From assembly GCF_000003815.2 (NCBI RefSeq), contig NC_049980.1, forward strand, positions 11,061,422 through 11,125,421: a DNA stretch of 64,000 bases, given 5' to 3'. The notes below the pieces were generated by a model that had not been told where the DNA came from, made no database searches, and worked only from the letters and a program-made list of their open reading frames with translations. Both the position numbers and the translations under genes were made by a program. Shown piece by piece: positions 1 to 14,500 of the stretch. Numbering within the stretch: the stretch's first letter is position 1; each line of letters starts with the position of its first letter. The DNA comes from Branchiostoma floridae (lineage: Eukaryota > Chordata > Leptocardii > Amphioxiformes > Branchiostomatidae).

Positions 1-584
1 GTCTGTTCTTCACACTTCTCTGTGCTCAGGTCCTTCCGTTCAAACTCCACATGGTAGCTGTGTCATGACAACAGGAACATATGATATTATAAATCAATAT
101 GATGATAAAAATCATCTGATACTGCAATATTGTTATACAGTCAGCAACACATTCTGCTCTTCCTATGGTACAGAAATGTTAAATGTCTTGATCTCAACGC
201 TCATGACTTACATATTTACCACAGTACTGGATAACTTTGAGGCCTGGAATATAGTAAAGCTAGGCATACTATAGTTGCACTTTAAAAGGCATGGAACAAA
301 GTCGTGGAGTTGACTGAAATTTCTTTTGAGACCAATAAAATGCAAACTTTAAGGAAATGTGCTTGATGACCATTAAAAAAACTCAAGATTGATATGGAGA
401 TTTGCCATGAATGTACATTGCACACCTACCGGCATCTTTCATAGTGGTACTGTGTCAGGGTCCAGTCCTTGGGAACAGGCTCGGCTGCCCCTGCCTCTAT
501 GCCAGCCTCCATGGGCTGGAGCTCATTCTGTGCAGCCACCACTATCAGCAGGACAGGCAGTATGATCATAGTTAGCACACCCAT
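1..584 (-). CDS. Secreted protein of unknown family, 5' part only
   Basis: Two coding exons of a minus-strand gene are visible: 430-584 and 1-57, the latter cut by the window edge. The first ATG (582-584) follows an in-frame stop and opens a hydrophobic signal peptide, MGVLTMIILPVLLIVVAAQ. An acidic, proline-containing stretch follows, then WTLTQYHYERC. The exon ends in phase 2 at a good donor (CG|GTAGGT). The second exon starts after a CAG acceptor at 58-60 and continues in frame as RYHVEFERKDLSTEKCEEQ. Cysteines are appearing at the point where the sequence is cut. I do not recognise the family. It is secreted or type I membrane by inference from the signal peptide. It lies opposite EFR3, whose upstream exons must be further left, so this gene is nested in or interleaved with an EFR3 intron. 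Confidence 0.55.
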
Positions 585-2590
585 GGTTACACCACCTGTT
601 GTAGCTACCTGTTATACCGTACTAGCCCTAAGGACTAACACACAACCCACTGACTTCTCACCACTCTTCCAACATCAGTTGAAGAAGTGGAGAAGTCCTC
701 TAGAAGTGGTCCTCGGGGTGCAAGTTTGCCGGACTTATATAGGAAGGCTAGACTAATCCCATCTGACAGCCATTGTTTCCGATTTTCCCACCAAAAATTC
801 CATTTCTTCCTAGCGGTAACCTTGTTTTAGGACTTTCTTGTGACTGGAGCTAATGTGTAAGTCCCTTCTTGCCACCTGTCTTTAACTCTTTAGTAATCAA
901 CTTCTGTGCATTTAAGTAGTTCTCTATGTCTTGACTGTTCAATGGGGTAATGAGAGTCTGCATTTAATTGATAGGAAAATAGCATTGAAATCCTGAGTGG
1001 TGAGGTGGGTTGTGTAATGAACTACTCTACTCTACTTAAACGCTACATTTCTACCTGTAATGCCTGATCTCATATTTAAAAGTAAACTAGAGTTCACTGA
1101 CCCCTTGCCTTTGCTAATTGAATTGTAAACCTTTACAGATTATGCCAATATAGTCTCATTTCCATACATATTATATTATATAATGTATCAGTTGCTGATC
1201 TTGTCTCACTGCAACCCAAATGACACAGTTGGTCAAAGTCTAGATTCTGTTCCTATCTAGCATCCCATATGCATGATGCAAAGATGGCTATTCTCACTGG
1301 CATTTTCTCATCAGTCAAATGAGGCCCTGATTTGCATTATAAGTGTATGTTTGATAACTTCCAAATGCTGCAGGTATCAACTTCTTGTCATTTACCACTA
1401 TGGAATTATCATAGATACTATTGGCCTTTTCTCATCATTAATGCAAATGATGTCCCCACAGCCACTCCACCAAAGCAAAAATGCATGAAGCATTAACCTT
1501 CTTGTCGAAGTTGATAAACTCTGGTTTAGACTTATTATTAGAGGGATTCTGACAGTAGTAACATGCTCTATGAACACGCTCAGCAATATAACTGTTTCAG
1601 CCATTTAGTTAGTCTCAACCACACATCCCCATCAAATTGAAAAAAAAAGAGCATTAAGTACATAGTGCCTGGTTTTCTGCCATTCATAAAATTGTCATCT
1701 TACTGGACATGTTAGCACCCCAAGATGACTTACATTGGTAGCTGCATTTCAGTGTTGGAACTGTTTCAAGCTGTCAATATTCTGCATTGTTGTATGAGTA
1801 ATAGTTTGTTGATGTATTGTGTTTGGTAGCTATGGCAATGCAAGTATGTAAAAGGTTGTTTTCTTCAGTTGAATTTGTAACATCGAATGTTTGTTTTAGC
1901 TTCAGGAAAGGGCTTTCACAAAACAATCCCAGCTTTTTCACACGAGGACTCCGTTAATAATGTTCCTCTTTTAACAAAGTACTGGCCCCCGACATCATTG
2001 TATAATTTCTGAAGCCTGGCACTTATATTAATGGGAAGGGAGACTTATCCTTCTATCCTTAACTAATTGCCTTTAGTTAACGCATGGGAGATGTGAAAAA
2101 TTGCTTGGAAGCTACTTTTTGTCTTCTTTGTAGAAAGCATGCGAACCTTCTTTAAAGAAAGTTCCACATATATAACGTAACGGTTACATGATGCAGTGTA
2201 AAAAGTTACTGAGATCAGTATACAGCTCAAACTAGGGATATTGTATACAACACTTTAGTTTGTTACAATTACTACAGTCTGTATTACAGTGTAACATTAT
2301 GGTTTATGTTGGTAAGAAACTTTTCATGTGAAAACTAAGATTTTCTCATTCTGACACAAAAACCTGTCCACCAGGATTTCTATAGTTACTGACAATAATT
2401 ATATATATATATTCTAGATAGAAAGGATATTGTCCTTTTTCTAGATGATTGTAAAACTGTGTATCTATTGTTTGTTGCACCTCCTTGGTTGCACAATTGT
2501 TCTTCTTACATGCTTAATGTCACATTCAGTCAAACTCTACAGTAACTGTACATCAGAAGTTGTAACTTTGATGACTTTGTTCTTCTGTAG
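585..2590. other. Intron of EFR3; no exon recognised
   Basis: AT-rich sequence with no exon I can support on either strand. The EFR3 exon preceding 2591 should end in the conserved GSIG-like peptide before GPSVLEVF, and nothing here encodes it. The only notable piece is a short AT run at about 2399-2411. Confidence 0.5.
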
Positions 2591-5500
2591 GACCTTCAGT
2601 GCTAGAGGTGTTCAACACATTACTACGTCATCTACGCCTGTCCATCGACTACCAGCTGACGGGGAGGCGGGGCTCACAGGGAAGCATCCACAAACAGCCA
2701 ATCAACGAGGAGGAGGAGAAACTGTTCCAGGAGGCCATCATTACTACTGTTGGTGGGTAAAAGTCAGAAATGACACTCAAGGTCTTACATGTACATGAAG
2801 TGTTAGTATGAAGACATGGAAGAATAGCTGAAAATGATCTTGGCCATATGTGAAACTCACTCACACTCACTCACTATCCGGTTTAACGTCTGTTGTTCCC
2901 CATCCCTTGAGGGTTAGACATGCTTGCAAGTAGATGAGGGGGCTTGATGGCAGCTCGCCAGCGTCCTCTGTCACTTGGGTTGACATTGTGAAGATTGAGG
3001 AAGTCAATGTTTTCCCTTATATTGTCCATACATCTCTTTCAAGGTCGCCCACGAGGATTCTTTCCCTCTGCTGATATCTGTGATTTTCCCGGGTGAAAGT
3101 TTGTAATTACTCTAACTGTAATGCAAAGGGCCGGCATTTACTGTAACTGTAAACCTAAATGCAAAGTGAGCAGTCACCTCAGAGTTCAAAATTGATACAT
3201 ATTTCACATGCCCATAACTTTGACCTGGCAACCTTTTAAACCAAGGTGTACATTAATTTTGTATATGGTGTTGCAAGGCCTGGTCATTTGCTGTAACAAC
3301 GGAATAAATCCACTGAGTGAGGGAAGTGGCCTTCCCTGCTGGGTGTTACCAGACATTCTGATTGGTCAATGTTCTGTGAACTCTCCTTCTTTTAACACCA
3401 GTGTTAACGAATTTCTATGTGCAAGGTCAACAACGTCTTGCTATATGATAATATCTAATTTAGTAGTACACATTATATATCAATTGATGGATTTCTTGAC
3501 ATTTTTCAATCAGATGTTTTCCTTCCCAGTATACTCTGGCAAGATTTACAAACTTACACTTGTGTGCTTGTGTCATCCTCATCTTTCCTAGGTGCATTTG
3601 CCACTATTTTGCCAGACTACCAAAAGATCGAGATCATGATGTTCATCATGGGGAAAGTTCCAATCCCTCCACAGAATGGAGACAGCAACTTGCTCTCAGC
3701 TACAGGGGTCCAAGGGTACAGTATACGTCATGTAGCCTTAGGATTTGTTACATGCCTTTCCTTCTGCAAATATCAGTAGTAATGTCAGAAAAAAAATGTA
3801 CCTGTCAGTGAGTGCATCAGTGTAACTTCAGTTATGTATGATTGGTGCAAGGCCTGAAAATGTACAATGTAAGTGTACTAGCCTTGGTGTTGTCCCTACT
3901 TTAAATGTACACAATCATGTTATTGAATGAAAGACCTCATGATATACCAGGTGTTTCCTTGTAACTTGACAAGATAATAATGGTTTTGAATCTTTCTGCT
4001 GTTTCAACTTATCCTTCTGCCTGACAGCAAACAGAACAATAATCAAAGGGATTTTTAAATAGCTGAAAGTTGGTTTTCTTAGCTCTCTATCCTTCTCTCT
4101 ATGCCTTTGACTTTGATTTCCCTCTGTCTTTGTGTACCTTTCACACTTTTCTTTCTTCTGTAAAGACTGATTTACTTCCAGAACCTGAGACCTAACTTCT
4201 CTCAGTGAGTAGAATCTTGCTTTGGTGTTTACCGACAGCAATATTTCTTGTTGCGAGTGTGCCTTTCCTCTGTCTCTTATACAGCAGCTGCTACATAAAC
4301 TACATTGTACAGCTTGTATGTGTGTTTTATGGTTTTCAAATTTTCCTTATATTCTTTCCCCATCTTTACATTTTCCTTCAGTTTTATTTTCTTCCTGTCC
4401 TACGTTATATTTTGATAGTTTTGATAATGTTTGGCTCACACACAGATGACAAATTTCAGGTTATACTGAACAATTGTGCCTTCCTTTCCATTTCTAGGGA
4501 GGAGGGGAATCTACTGCTGCAGAATATGCTGTTAAAGAGCTTGCACCAGGTAACTTCTGTTAGTACGGTTATTACAGTATTACTATAAATATAAACAAAA
4601 TCAATTAATGATGATCAGTATTGCCTATGTACAAGTCTTAGACTAGAAGAGAAATATGTTCAAGTTTCAGATAATTTTTCACCTGTTAGGAGAATTACAT
4701 TGCATATGTGCATGAGTTATTTGTATTTACTATAATTAGATACAGAAACATGGATGGATTATTCTTCCCCCCCCCCTCCAGGCCCCAGTGTTTAATTATC
4801 AAATTGCATGGTAGACCATAAAGAGCAAATGCTTCATGTTTTCAAGATCATGGCAAAATGATAAGGACCTAAATTTTGATGAGAATTATTATGGATCACG
4901 ATACTATAGAGTACAGCGTATATCTGACTCGTTGCTGAAGGTTACAAAATGTACATGATTGTATATCTGACTGATCCCCATTTTGTACCCAGGTTGCCCT
5001 GGCCTACACGTCCGTCTCCATGACGACCACCTTCACCTCCACAGCATTCTTGGATCCCTTACTGAGAGTCTCCCTGGTGGCCGACGCCCATGTCCGCCTG
5101 ATCGTTCAGCAGATTCTCCACACCCTCATTGATCGCCATGGCAACTGTGAGAAGTTACAGGAGATCAGGTGTGCTGAGAGTCATGATGTGCTTTCTGCTT
5201 TGATTGTGCCTTTAATATTATGTTGACACGTAAAGCTACCTGTCAATTGTGGCTTTAAGAACTTTGTCACTTTGATAATTTCATCAGGTTAGTAGAATAT
5301 AGGATATAGGACAATTCTTTTTCACAACCAGTAGGTACTTACTTGGCTTACGTTCTTACGTTTTGATGTCTCTCAGACACCTTCTTCAGATTGAAGCTCT
5401 GAAGGTGTCTTTGAAACATGAAAACATATTAAGTCAAGTAAGTACCTACTGATTGTGATAAAGAATTCTCCTATATCCTAACTTTGTCACTGTTGTTTTT

Positions 5501-8500
5501 ACTCAAAATTCAATTCAAAAGTGGAAGTCTGTATCAGATTTTAGCTGATCTATCTAACTTTATATTTATGACCTTGCAGAATACCCAAGTATATCAATGA
5601 CCTTGATCTGAAGGTTGAGAAGTGTTCCAGACAAGACTTGGCCTTCATGAGAAAAGTGAGTATACTTTGAAGTAAAAGATATACATTCTCCTCCTATCCT
5701 GTAATTATTAACCTTCTCTCTGCTGCCTAGCCACATAACCAATACAAATTTAGTGGATAAATGGCTACCTTAGCCTGCTGAAGGTTAAGGTGGAGGGGTT
5801 AAAAGATGCATCTATCCTCTAGGAGTAACATAACTGTTATGATTTGTTAATATGATTTTACATGGTACATGTATTGTAAAGGGTTTCTAAGGCCACACCA
5901 ATTTAATTTCTTGGTTCACGGATTTTTTCATAAAAAATATGGAGCGAGAGGGCGAAATAAAAATAAAAATAAAAATCGTAAAATGGTTGGGATAAAGGTA
6001 ACGGCTAATCCAAAACATAAAGAAAAAAGTTTTCAGCTTGAAAAAAGTACAAAAACACTATTTTTGTACAGTAACAGCACCTGTACCCACACTTTAAGGA
6101 GCTTAAATATAAAGGCCAATTTGCTACTGTAACACCAGAAAGTTGGTGAATGGTTTCATTAATGGTGAAAATTTGCTGAGTGGTAATTTTTAGTTTTATT
6201 TTTTTTCCCAAAAAATAGGAGCGAGCGAATCCGTGAACCAAGAAAATAAATCGGTGTGGCCTAAAACTTTCAGATTATCCTATGAATGTTCCACCTAGTT
6301 TGATCCCTCACTTTGACCTTGAGTGAACTTTCCTCTGTACTCCATCCAGATGATTCTGTCCTTTTCTCTCCACCCAGTGTGTGTAGAGCACAATGCCACC
6401 TTAAATCTAATCTACCCTTCCATAACTTGATTTCACAGTTAAGCCTCCTACATTTCCCAATTTTCAACTCTCACATCTTGGCTTTAAACTTGATTAAGTG
6501 CGCGTAAGACTGGGATAAGCCAAGGCACAACTTAGTTATCCTTTTGTTTCCAGGAGTGCTTGTGGTTGACAAATACACACAGATTCCACCTTTAACTCAA
6601 TAATTCAAAAGTGTATCATAATAAGGTTAAAGGGACTATACCACAGGTTTGCCTAATGTACGTGNNNNNNNNNNNNNNNNNNNNNNNNNNNNNNNNNNNN
6701 NNNNNNNNNNNNNNNNNNNNNNNNNNNNNNNNNNNNNNNNNNNNNNNNNNNNNNNNNNNNNNNNNNNNNNNNNNNNNNNNNNNNNNNNNNNNNNNNNNNN
6801 NNNNNNNNNNNNNNNNNNNNNNNNNNNNNNNNNNNNNNNNNNNNNNNNNNNNNNNNNNNNNNNNNNNNNNNNNNNNNNNNNNNNNNNNNNNNNNNNNNNN
6901 NNNNNNNNNNNNNNNNNNNNNNNNNNNNNNNNNNNNNNNNNNNNNNNNNNNNNNNNNNNNNNNNNNNNNNNNNNNNNNNNNNNNNNNNNNNNNNNNNNNN
7001 NNNNNNNNNNNNNNNNNNNNNNNNNNNNNNNNNNNNNNNNNNNNNNNNNNNNNNNNNNNNNNNNNNNNNNNNNNNNNNNNNNNNNNNNNNNNNNNNNNNN
7101 NNNNNNNTACCTTTACCATCTGTCTGTACTTTGTATGTGGCACTCATAACACAAGCTACTAGTTTGAGTGCAGTGCCACATTGTCATTGTCTGTCCCAAA
7201 GCAAAATGAAAATTATAGGAAATAAAAATGAACCATCAGAAAAAACATTTAACAGGCTGAGAGTTTTTGAGGAGTCTTCGCATGATATTGATGCCATGTT
7301 AAATTCCTGTCCCCAGCACGGCCCCCAGTTCTACTCCATGCTGTATGAGAACCTGCTGCAGCACGACAACAGTGATGAGAACTTCCACGCCATCTACTGC
7401 ACCATGGCCCTGCTGTGTGTGGAGATGGGAGGGGAGGATGTACTGGTGGAGCTGCTCAGGCTCACACTGGGGCTGCAGGTGGGATGGAGAGATGAGTGAG
7501 TGAGTGAGTGAGTGAGTGAATGAATGACTACTGCACCATGGCCCTGCTGTGTGTGGAGATGGGAGGGGAGGATGTACTGGTGGAGCTGCTCAGGCTCACA
7601 CTGGGGCTGCAGGTGGGTGGATGGATGGATGATGGAGGGAGGGAGGGACAGATGGAAGGATGGATGGAAGGAGGGATGGATATGGATGGATGGATGGATG
7701 GATGGATGGATGGATGGATGGATGGATGGATGGATGGATGGATGGATGGATGGATGGATGGATGGATGGATGGATGGATGGATGGATGGATGGATGGATG
7801 GATGGATCAATCGATGGATGGATGGATGGATCAATCGATGGATGGATGGATGGATGGATGGATGGATGGATGGATGGATGGATGGATGGATGGATGGATG
7901 GATGGATGGATGGATGGATGGATGGATGGATGGAACAATCGATGGATGGATGGATGGATGGATCAATCGATGGATGGATGGATGGATGGATCAATCGATT
8001 GATGTTTTTTCAAAACTTGTAATGCATAAGAGTACACACTTCCAAACTACCAATCAGTAATAAGGACATTCTAGCTTGAATGTACAACTAAAATGATTCT
8101 GTAGTCAACAATATGAGTCTACAATTTCCAGGCCTGCCTGTCTTAAAGGCACATCTTAGGAAAATATAATAGACAAGTAACCATATCTTGCACACATGTC
8201 GTTCCTTTAATATACAGTCAAGGTGATTTCAAGATGATTGGTAAAGCTACTATGGATGTTACACCAATATAGTCAATGCTATGATTACATGTAGGAAATT
8301 GCCTGCAAGCCACAAGAGGAAAACGACCTCTCAACTCCGCACATCTGCAAGCTCCATGCTGTCCTTGCTGCATACTTGAACCTGATCAGTCAACTAACCG
8401 CCATCCCTGCCCTGTGTCAGCATGTCACCCAGGTGAGTCATCTCACACATTTCAATACAATCATATATAATACAACACGGTGTATTCCGTATCACCGGAG

Positions 8501-11500
8501 GTACCTGCCCAACCGCGGAAAGAATCGCCCGAAGGCCGGAGGATGATCTGACCCGCGGGAGGGCTGGGACCGAGTGTGAGGCAGATTACACTGGTATGTA
8601 AATGTTCCTTAATTCACTAGAAGTATGGATGAAATTACCCAATGAGCATTCTAAAAATTGTTGCACATGGCAACTATATCATCAAAAAAACATATCAGGG
8701 ACATGAGAATAAGCCGTAGTTGCAATTGGAAAGTTGGAATCTGGGACTTTGAAGAGTTAGGGTACACCTGTGAAGGAGTGAAGGAGTGAGAAAAAAGACA
8801 CTGGACATGCAGAGAGAGGGGAATCCTAAACCATGGTGGCCTGCATTGGTGCCAGCTGAACTGCATGTGTTGTGAAGAAGAACAAACAAGAAGAAGTTGT
8901 TGGAAAGACGTTAAACCAGAAAATTGGTAAATAAAGATGATTTGTAAACTGAAAAAGTTTATACCAGCATTAATTGTGAAATCACAACCAATAGTACTAT
9001 GATTGAGTTTTTTTCATGATTAACCAGTCATGTTTTCTAAGCCTCTAAGGTGTCAAAGCAATAAATCACTGCTGCCTTATATATGTCATACTCGTTACAA
9101 TGTAGCACATTGCACATTGTCTAGTATGAAGTTTAGATTTAAAGTTGTATTATGCTGATTGTGACAGTGTGTGTAAATTGCATTGGCCTCTGACACACAA
9201 GCCCTTCCAGTGAGTGTTCCTTCTCCCTCAGGGCCCCATCACCAGCACAGAAGACAGTTCATACTTCTGAATATTTCATAACATACCTCTTTCTATGGAC
9301 GTTCATGTATATAAATGAATGATGAGGCCAATTTTCTTGTGTCTTGTTAAGCCCTTTCACCCCACTCAAGGGCTAGGACAATCTGACTTTTTTTCGCACA
9401 AATAGATGAAGCACTTAGAGGGTAGACTGTACCATTTCCAACGTTAGGGGTGTACATGATTGCCAACATATCTTTGTTGACTTTGAAATCTAAATCAGCA
9501 TCATTTGTTGTATCTATATGGCCTGTGCTTTACAAAGAAAAACAACATAACAATTGATTTTCAACAATAAGACAATTAGATCTCCCAAAATTGAAAGCAA
9601 GGTGGTGTACACCACCCCTGGCTACTGCAGGTCCTGAGTCCCGAGCTGGAGATTCTGCAGACATGAGCAAGATTAAACCTTTTACTGTGAGAGAACAGTA
9701 GTGAGATGTTCAATGTACCAGTAGGTGACAGTAATGTATGCCTAGACTGGAGGATTCTGATTGTTGAATTCTGCAGTTCTCTATAAAAAACAGTTATCAT
9801 TATCATCATCACCACAGCAATGGTAAGGTTTTGAAATCATTTTGTCAGAAGCTTTGATAACTATATATATCCCTTTACCATAATATATACCTATAGGTTT
9901 TGTCACAGTAACTGCAACAGTTGTAGAACCTTAGGCAGTTGCTGTATGACATTCTGTGCCAGTACCTGTCCAAATTAAGAAAGACTGGCAGTCTTCTGAG
10001 TGTCTAGATGAACAGCCACTCCATTGGAGTATGGTGAGTCTACTGAGTGTCTACAACTGAAGGGAAACAGGGAAATCCCATGAACTTGTCATGTGAATAT
10101 CATGCATATTGGTGATGTTTCTTAATTGTGATTTTCAGGTTTTGGAAACCAGGAAGCAGGAGGCACCTTACTTTCTACCTGAAACTGCCTTCTTGGAGGG
10201 AAACAGTCTGGACCAGTGAGTAGTGTTGAGATGGCCATCAGTGGTTCTTCTTTCTGCGGAGGTTGCATGCTGTTTTGCAGTGAAGTAGCTACCAATATGT
10301 GGGTGGAACATATAGCATAATCAACTTTGGCCCAAATTGGATGTCGTGAATTACTTAGACTGTACATTCAAGTGCTTTAAGTTTGAGACTTGAGACTTAT
10401 GACATATATGACATTGTGTACAACATATACTGAGTGACTGTAAACATTACATCCCTTGTAAATCTTGTCATTGTGCATGCATTGGCTATCTTACTAGTAA
10501 GTTTATGCACCAAGTCATTGTCACAAGAAAGCCAAAACATTCAGAAATTTTGCTCATCATGTTACTAAGTAGTATTTGTTTTGTGCAATGATAAGTATCC
10601 AATATTGGGTTTCAATTCGGGTAAATTCCACATTATTGTTATAAGTCCCTGCTTTTTCTTCATATCATATGTTGTGACTTTGCTGTGTATTACCTAACTT
10701 TGTGTTGTATGAGTTTGACAAAGGTGCTGTATTGTACGTAATTCTGAACAGTCATTATGTATAATCCCTCATATCAGTATTTATTGCATTTTCCCTGTCA
10801 CACTGTAGGGTGACATTGCCAGACACAGTGGACACCAGCTTGTTGTTCCACCAGAATGCCATCAATGAAGCCATGGCCAGCAGTGGGCACGAAGTCTCCA
10901 GACTCTCACAGCCATTCGTTCCTCTTAGATCAGGTCAGCATGCCAAGGAAAAATGTCATTCATCGATCATGGATAGATTTGAAAGTCAACTGAATTGATA
11001 GTTTTTTTCTATGCATGGATGCCAAACATACTTATCAAGGACCTCTATTATTCTGTATATCATAAGATACATTTTTATTAATTACCAAAGATGAATGTAC
11101 ATGTATGAGATGTATTTATAAACAGAGGTTTATTGTACAATGTACATGTAGTACTATATTGAAATTAAGGGTTGTAGTATTACATGTGTATATTCAAATA
11201 AAGGATCAAACAATTTCACTTTTTTTGCAAAATATATACATTTTTTTCATACTCAGAACTTTCATCATTAATGAAGGTTAAGACATCTTGGTAATGTCCA
11301 TCACTTACTCAAGGAACTGGATATGATTTTATTCCAAAATTGTATCCCAGTTGCTTCAGAGTAACAGGTATTCATGAAATACTATATGTTCCAAAACATT
11401 TATCAATATAGTAACACAAATGGAAGCAACAGTAGTATTGCATGATTGCTTAAAACTTTGAAACATTGTATTTTTTTTTCAGATTTCCCATCTCAAAGCA

Positions 11501-14500
11501 GATACAGTATGGATGTCCAGTCTATCAACATCGAACTGGACCAGGTGGACACCCCTGGCAGGGACCGGGTAAGGCATCGTTCAACACTTTGGAAGGTTCC
11601 CACAGTTCATGCTAGTTCACCTTTATCCATGCTAACAGTTAACCTATATCTGTCATATTTGAATCGGGATATTTGGTGATATGAAGTCGACGGTCATGCA
11701 GTGGATTCAAATTGCAATATTTTGAATGAATTGAAATTTGAAACCACAAACTGTCAAATTGATATCACCGAATACCCTGATTTAAATACAGCGGATATAT
11801 GTTACCCTCCGGATAAAGGTGAACTAGCATTACATTGAAATAAGTTCTCAATACTCATAAAGGAAAAGAGTCCCTTTTGAGTACGACTTTGTATTTCTTT
11901 CCTATGCTTTCCAAATGTATCATGGTTTGTCAATTTCTGTTGTGGGAAGTAGTTTAGTGTTGTCCTATGTTTTCCCATACTTACAGATTGGGATACATTA
12001 GATTACAGGTTTTTATTTATTAGGAAATGTGGAGACCCTTGAATAGGCATTGTCTTCTGTGGGTATTGTACACAATAGCATGTTTCTCCTTTGTTATTCT
12101 AACTTTTCTTTTCATGATCATGAAGTAGACTATATTGTTCTTGACTTGCACTGACACTTTACTTCATAATCTAATGAAACTGTTAAAATTTTTAAGTTAC
12201 CTTCTTCCCTATGTTTTTGTTCTCTTTGTACTACTTCTGTTTCCTTTTGTTTCCTTGTTCCTAGACAAGTTTCCGTGCATGTAGTCTTGTGGTAAGTTCC
12301 CAGTGCTTTTACCCCAGTTTCTTTCTCAATTTTCAAAACATACCTTCCAAAACAGTATTAGATATTGTATTTCCTTTAAGCACATTTATGTATGTATATT
12401 TGTGTGTGTCTGAGTGTAATATACATTAGATAATATAATGTTGATAACTCCAAATATGCAAATAACTTGTCTCGTGTTTTTTCTTAATCAGAAACACCCA
12501 GGGGAGGAAATCACCTTTGAAACTTTGAAGAAAACCTTAAGTAAGTCCTCATGTCTTACCTTGATGATATGCTTACAATGTATCTGTACCTTGTTCCTTA
12601 TGTATGATATATATGGTCTCAATTTATTCAATATGACCGAGAGGTCGCCGGTTCGAATCCGCCTGCCGTGTTGCCGGTTTTGTGCCCTTGGGAAAGGCAC
12701 TTTACACGACTTTCCTCACTTTACTCAAGTGAAAATGAGTCGTCCCTCGGATAGGACGTTAAAATGGAGGTCCCGTGTTTGGGGAGAGCCACACCCCAGG
12801 CACGTAAAAGAACCCGCCACATGTGCGATGGTGGGATGTGGCGGATCAAACAATTCCGGCCAAAATGGGGTAGGGAATTTCCCGAGCAGCCTCGTAACCC
12901 CTGCTTCGCCTATTGAGTCAGTGAAGTCAAGCTTGATGTTTCTGACTTAGGGAGAAGAGATGCTGCTACAGTTATCGCTATGGGCCGCTCTTCATCACCA
13001 TGATGGTAACATCAGGCCCTACGAACATGATTTGAAAAAAAAAAAAAAAAATATTAGTTAACATAGGAAACTTTAGGTATTATGAAAATATCAGTTCTAT
13101 TCATACACTGTATTAGCTATTACGCCCAAAAAGTCTATAGCTGTATATTTAGTAAATTTGTCGCTTTAGCAGAGGAATGCCATTCATAAGGCTAGCAAAA
13201 GGTATGTTGGCAAACCAAATTGTCTATTAGTATATACATTCATGGTACAAATGTACTGCAACAATATTATATCTATGTTACATGTTGTGTATGGCTAGTC
13301 AGAAACTTAGTGTATTTTTATGCTGCCCTAGTTGGGCTAGGTTAAAAAAACACGAACCTGACCATGTAAATATTGAAATTTCTAATCTCTTGTTCTCTCT
13401 TCAGCTGAGAAGACACCAGATGCAGAAGATGATGAAGCAAGAAGAAGGGAAGTGGTTGAAAAGTTCCAGAATGCACCGTTTGAAGAGATAGCAGCCCATT
13501 CTGAGGCCAGGGTAGGCCATTTCCATAAATGCCACAAATCTGTGTTTTATCACTTTGGTAGTTTGAAGAGGGCTCTATATTGTGCACCCTGTAGTGTCTA
13601 TACCCTCGTAGTGTCCGTCCTCTCGTGGTATCCATACCCCCGGTAGCGTCCATACCCCCTGTAGTGGCCATACCCTCTGTATTGGCCATAACCCCTGTAG
13701 TGTCCGTACCCCAGGGCCTGTATTGTCTGTACCCCCTGCATGTAGTGTCTATTACCTTAGTAGTGTCCGAGCTGCATCCTAGGTTTACATTGTTTGAAGA
13801 AAACTACCAGTTTGAAGCGTGTGAAAGTGTACCCAATGCTTATGGTAATTGTTTTCTTGAAACCCCCTTTTCAGTCCCAGCAGCTGAACAACAAGCTGAA
13901 TGAGATCATGGACATGGTGTCAAAGTAAGTCCATATGACCTCTCTGTTACATAGTTGTAATGTAGCAACATTTCACAACTTGTTGGGGTTTTGAGTAGAA
14001 TATCAAAATAACACACTATCCATGCATGTCAAAGATGAAATAAATGAATGACAAAAAAATGAAAATGTTAATTATATAGTACCAAGTATATAGTCTCATT
14101 TGGCCAATGGACCTATTTAAATGTTTTTGAAGGTTTGTATTCATAAGATTATGGTCATATTTGCAATTGCATGTAATCTAGGTACGATTCCCTCAGTTGT
14201 TACATAAACATGCATTGTCAAAAACTTGTAAAAATCTTGCTGATAATTCCTCCAAAAGACAGGTACCAGCTGATTACGAGTTCAGCACCAAGGACAGCAT
14301 CTATCATGACTTATCTTTTGTAATTTGACATGTTCATTGACAATGAATATTCTTATTCATCTATGTGGAATAAATGACCAGATTTCTACCATATGTTGGG
14401 CTGAGCAGTATTTCAGCACCAAGGACAGGATCATTTTACACACTTTTTTAAAGTATTGTTTTCAAGCTTGCAAGAATGTGTATAGAAACACTAGTCTACA

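Noticed and set aside
6611-7162. Open frames running through the N gap
   Set aside because: They consist mostly of undetermined residues and carry no evidence of coding.
7394-8060. Long open frames of HPSI / WMDG / MDGW repeats on both strands
   Set aside because: These are translations of the GGAT microsatellite, which lacks stops in every frame; not proteins.
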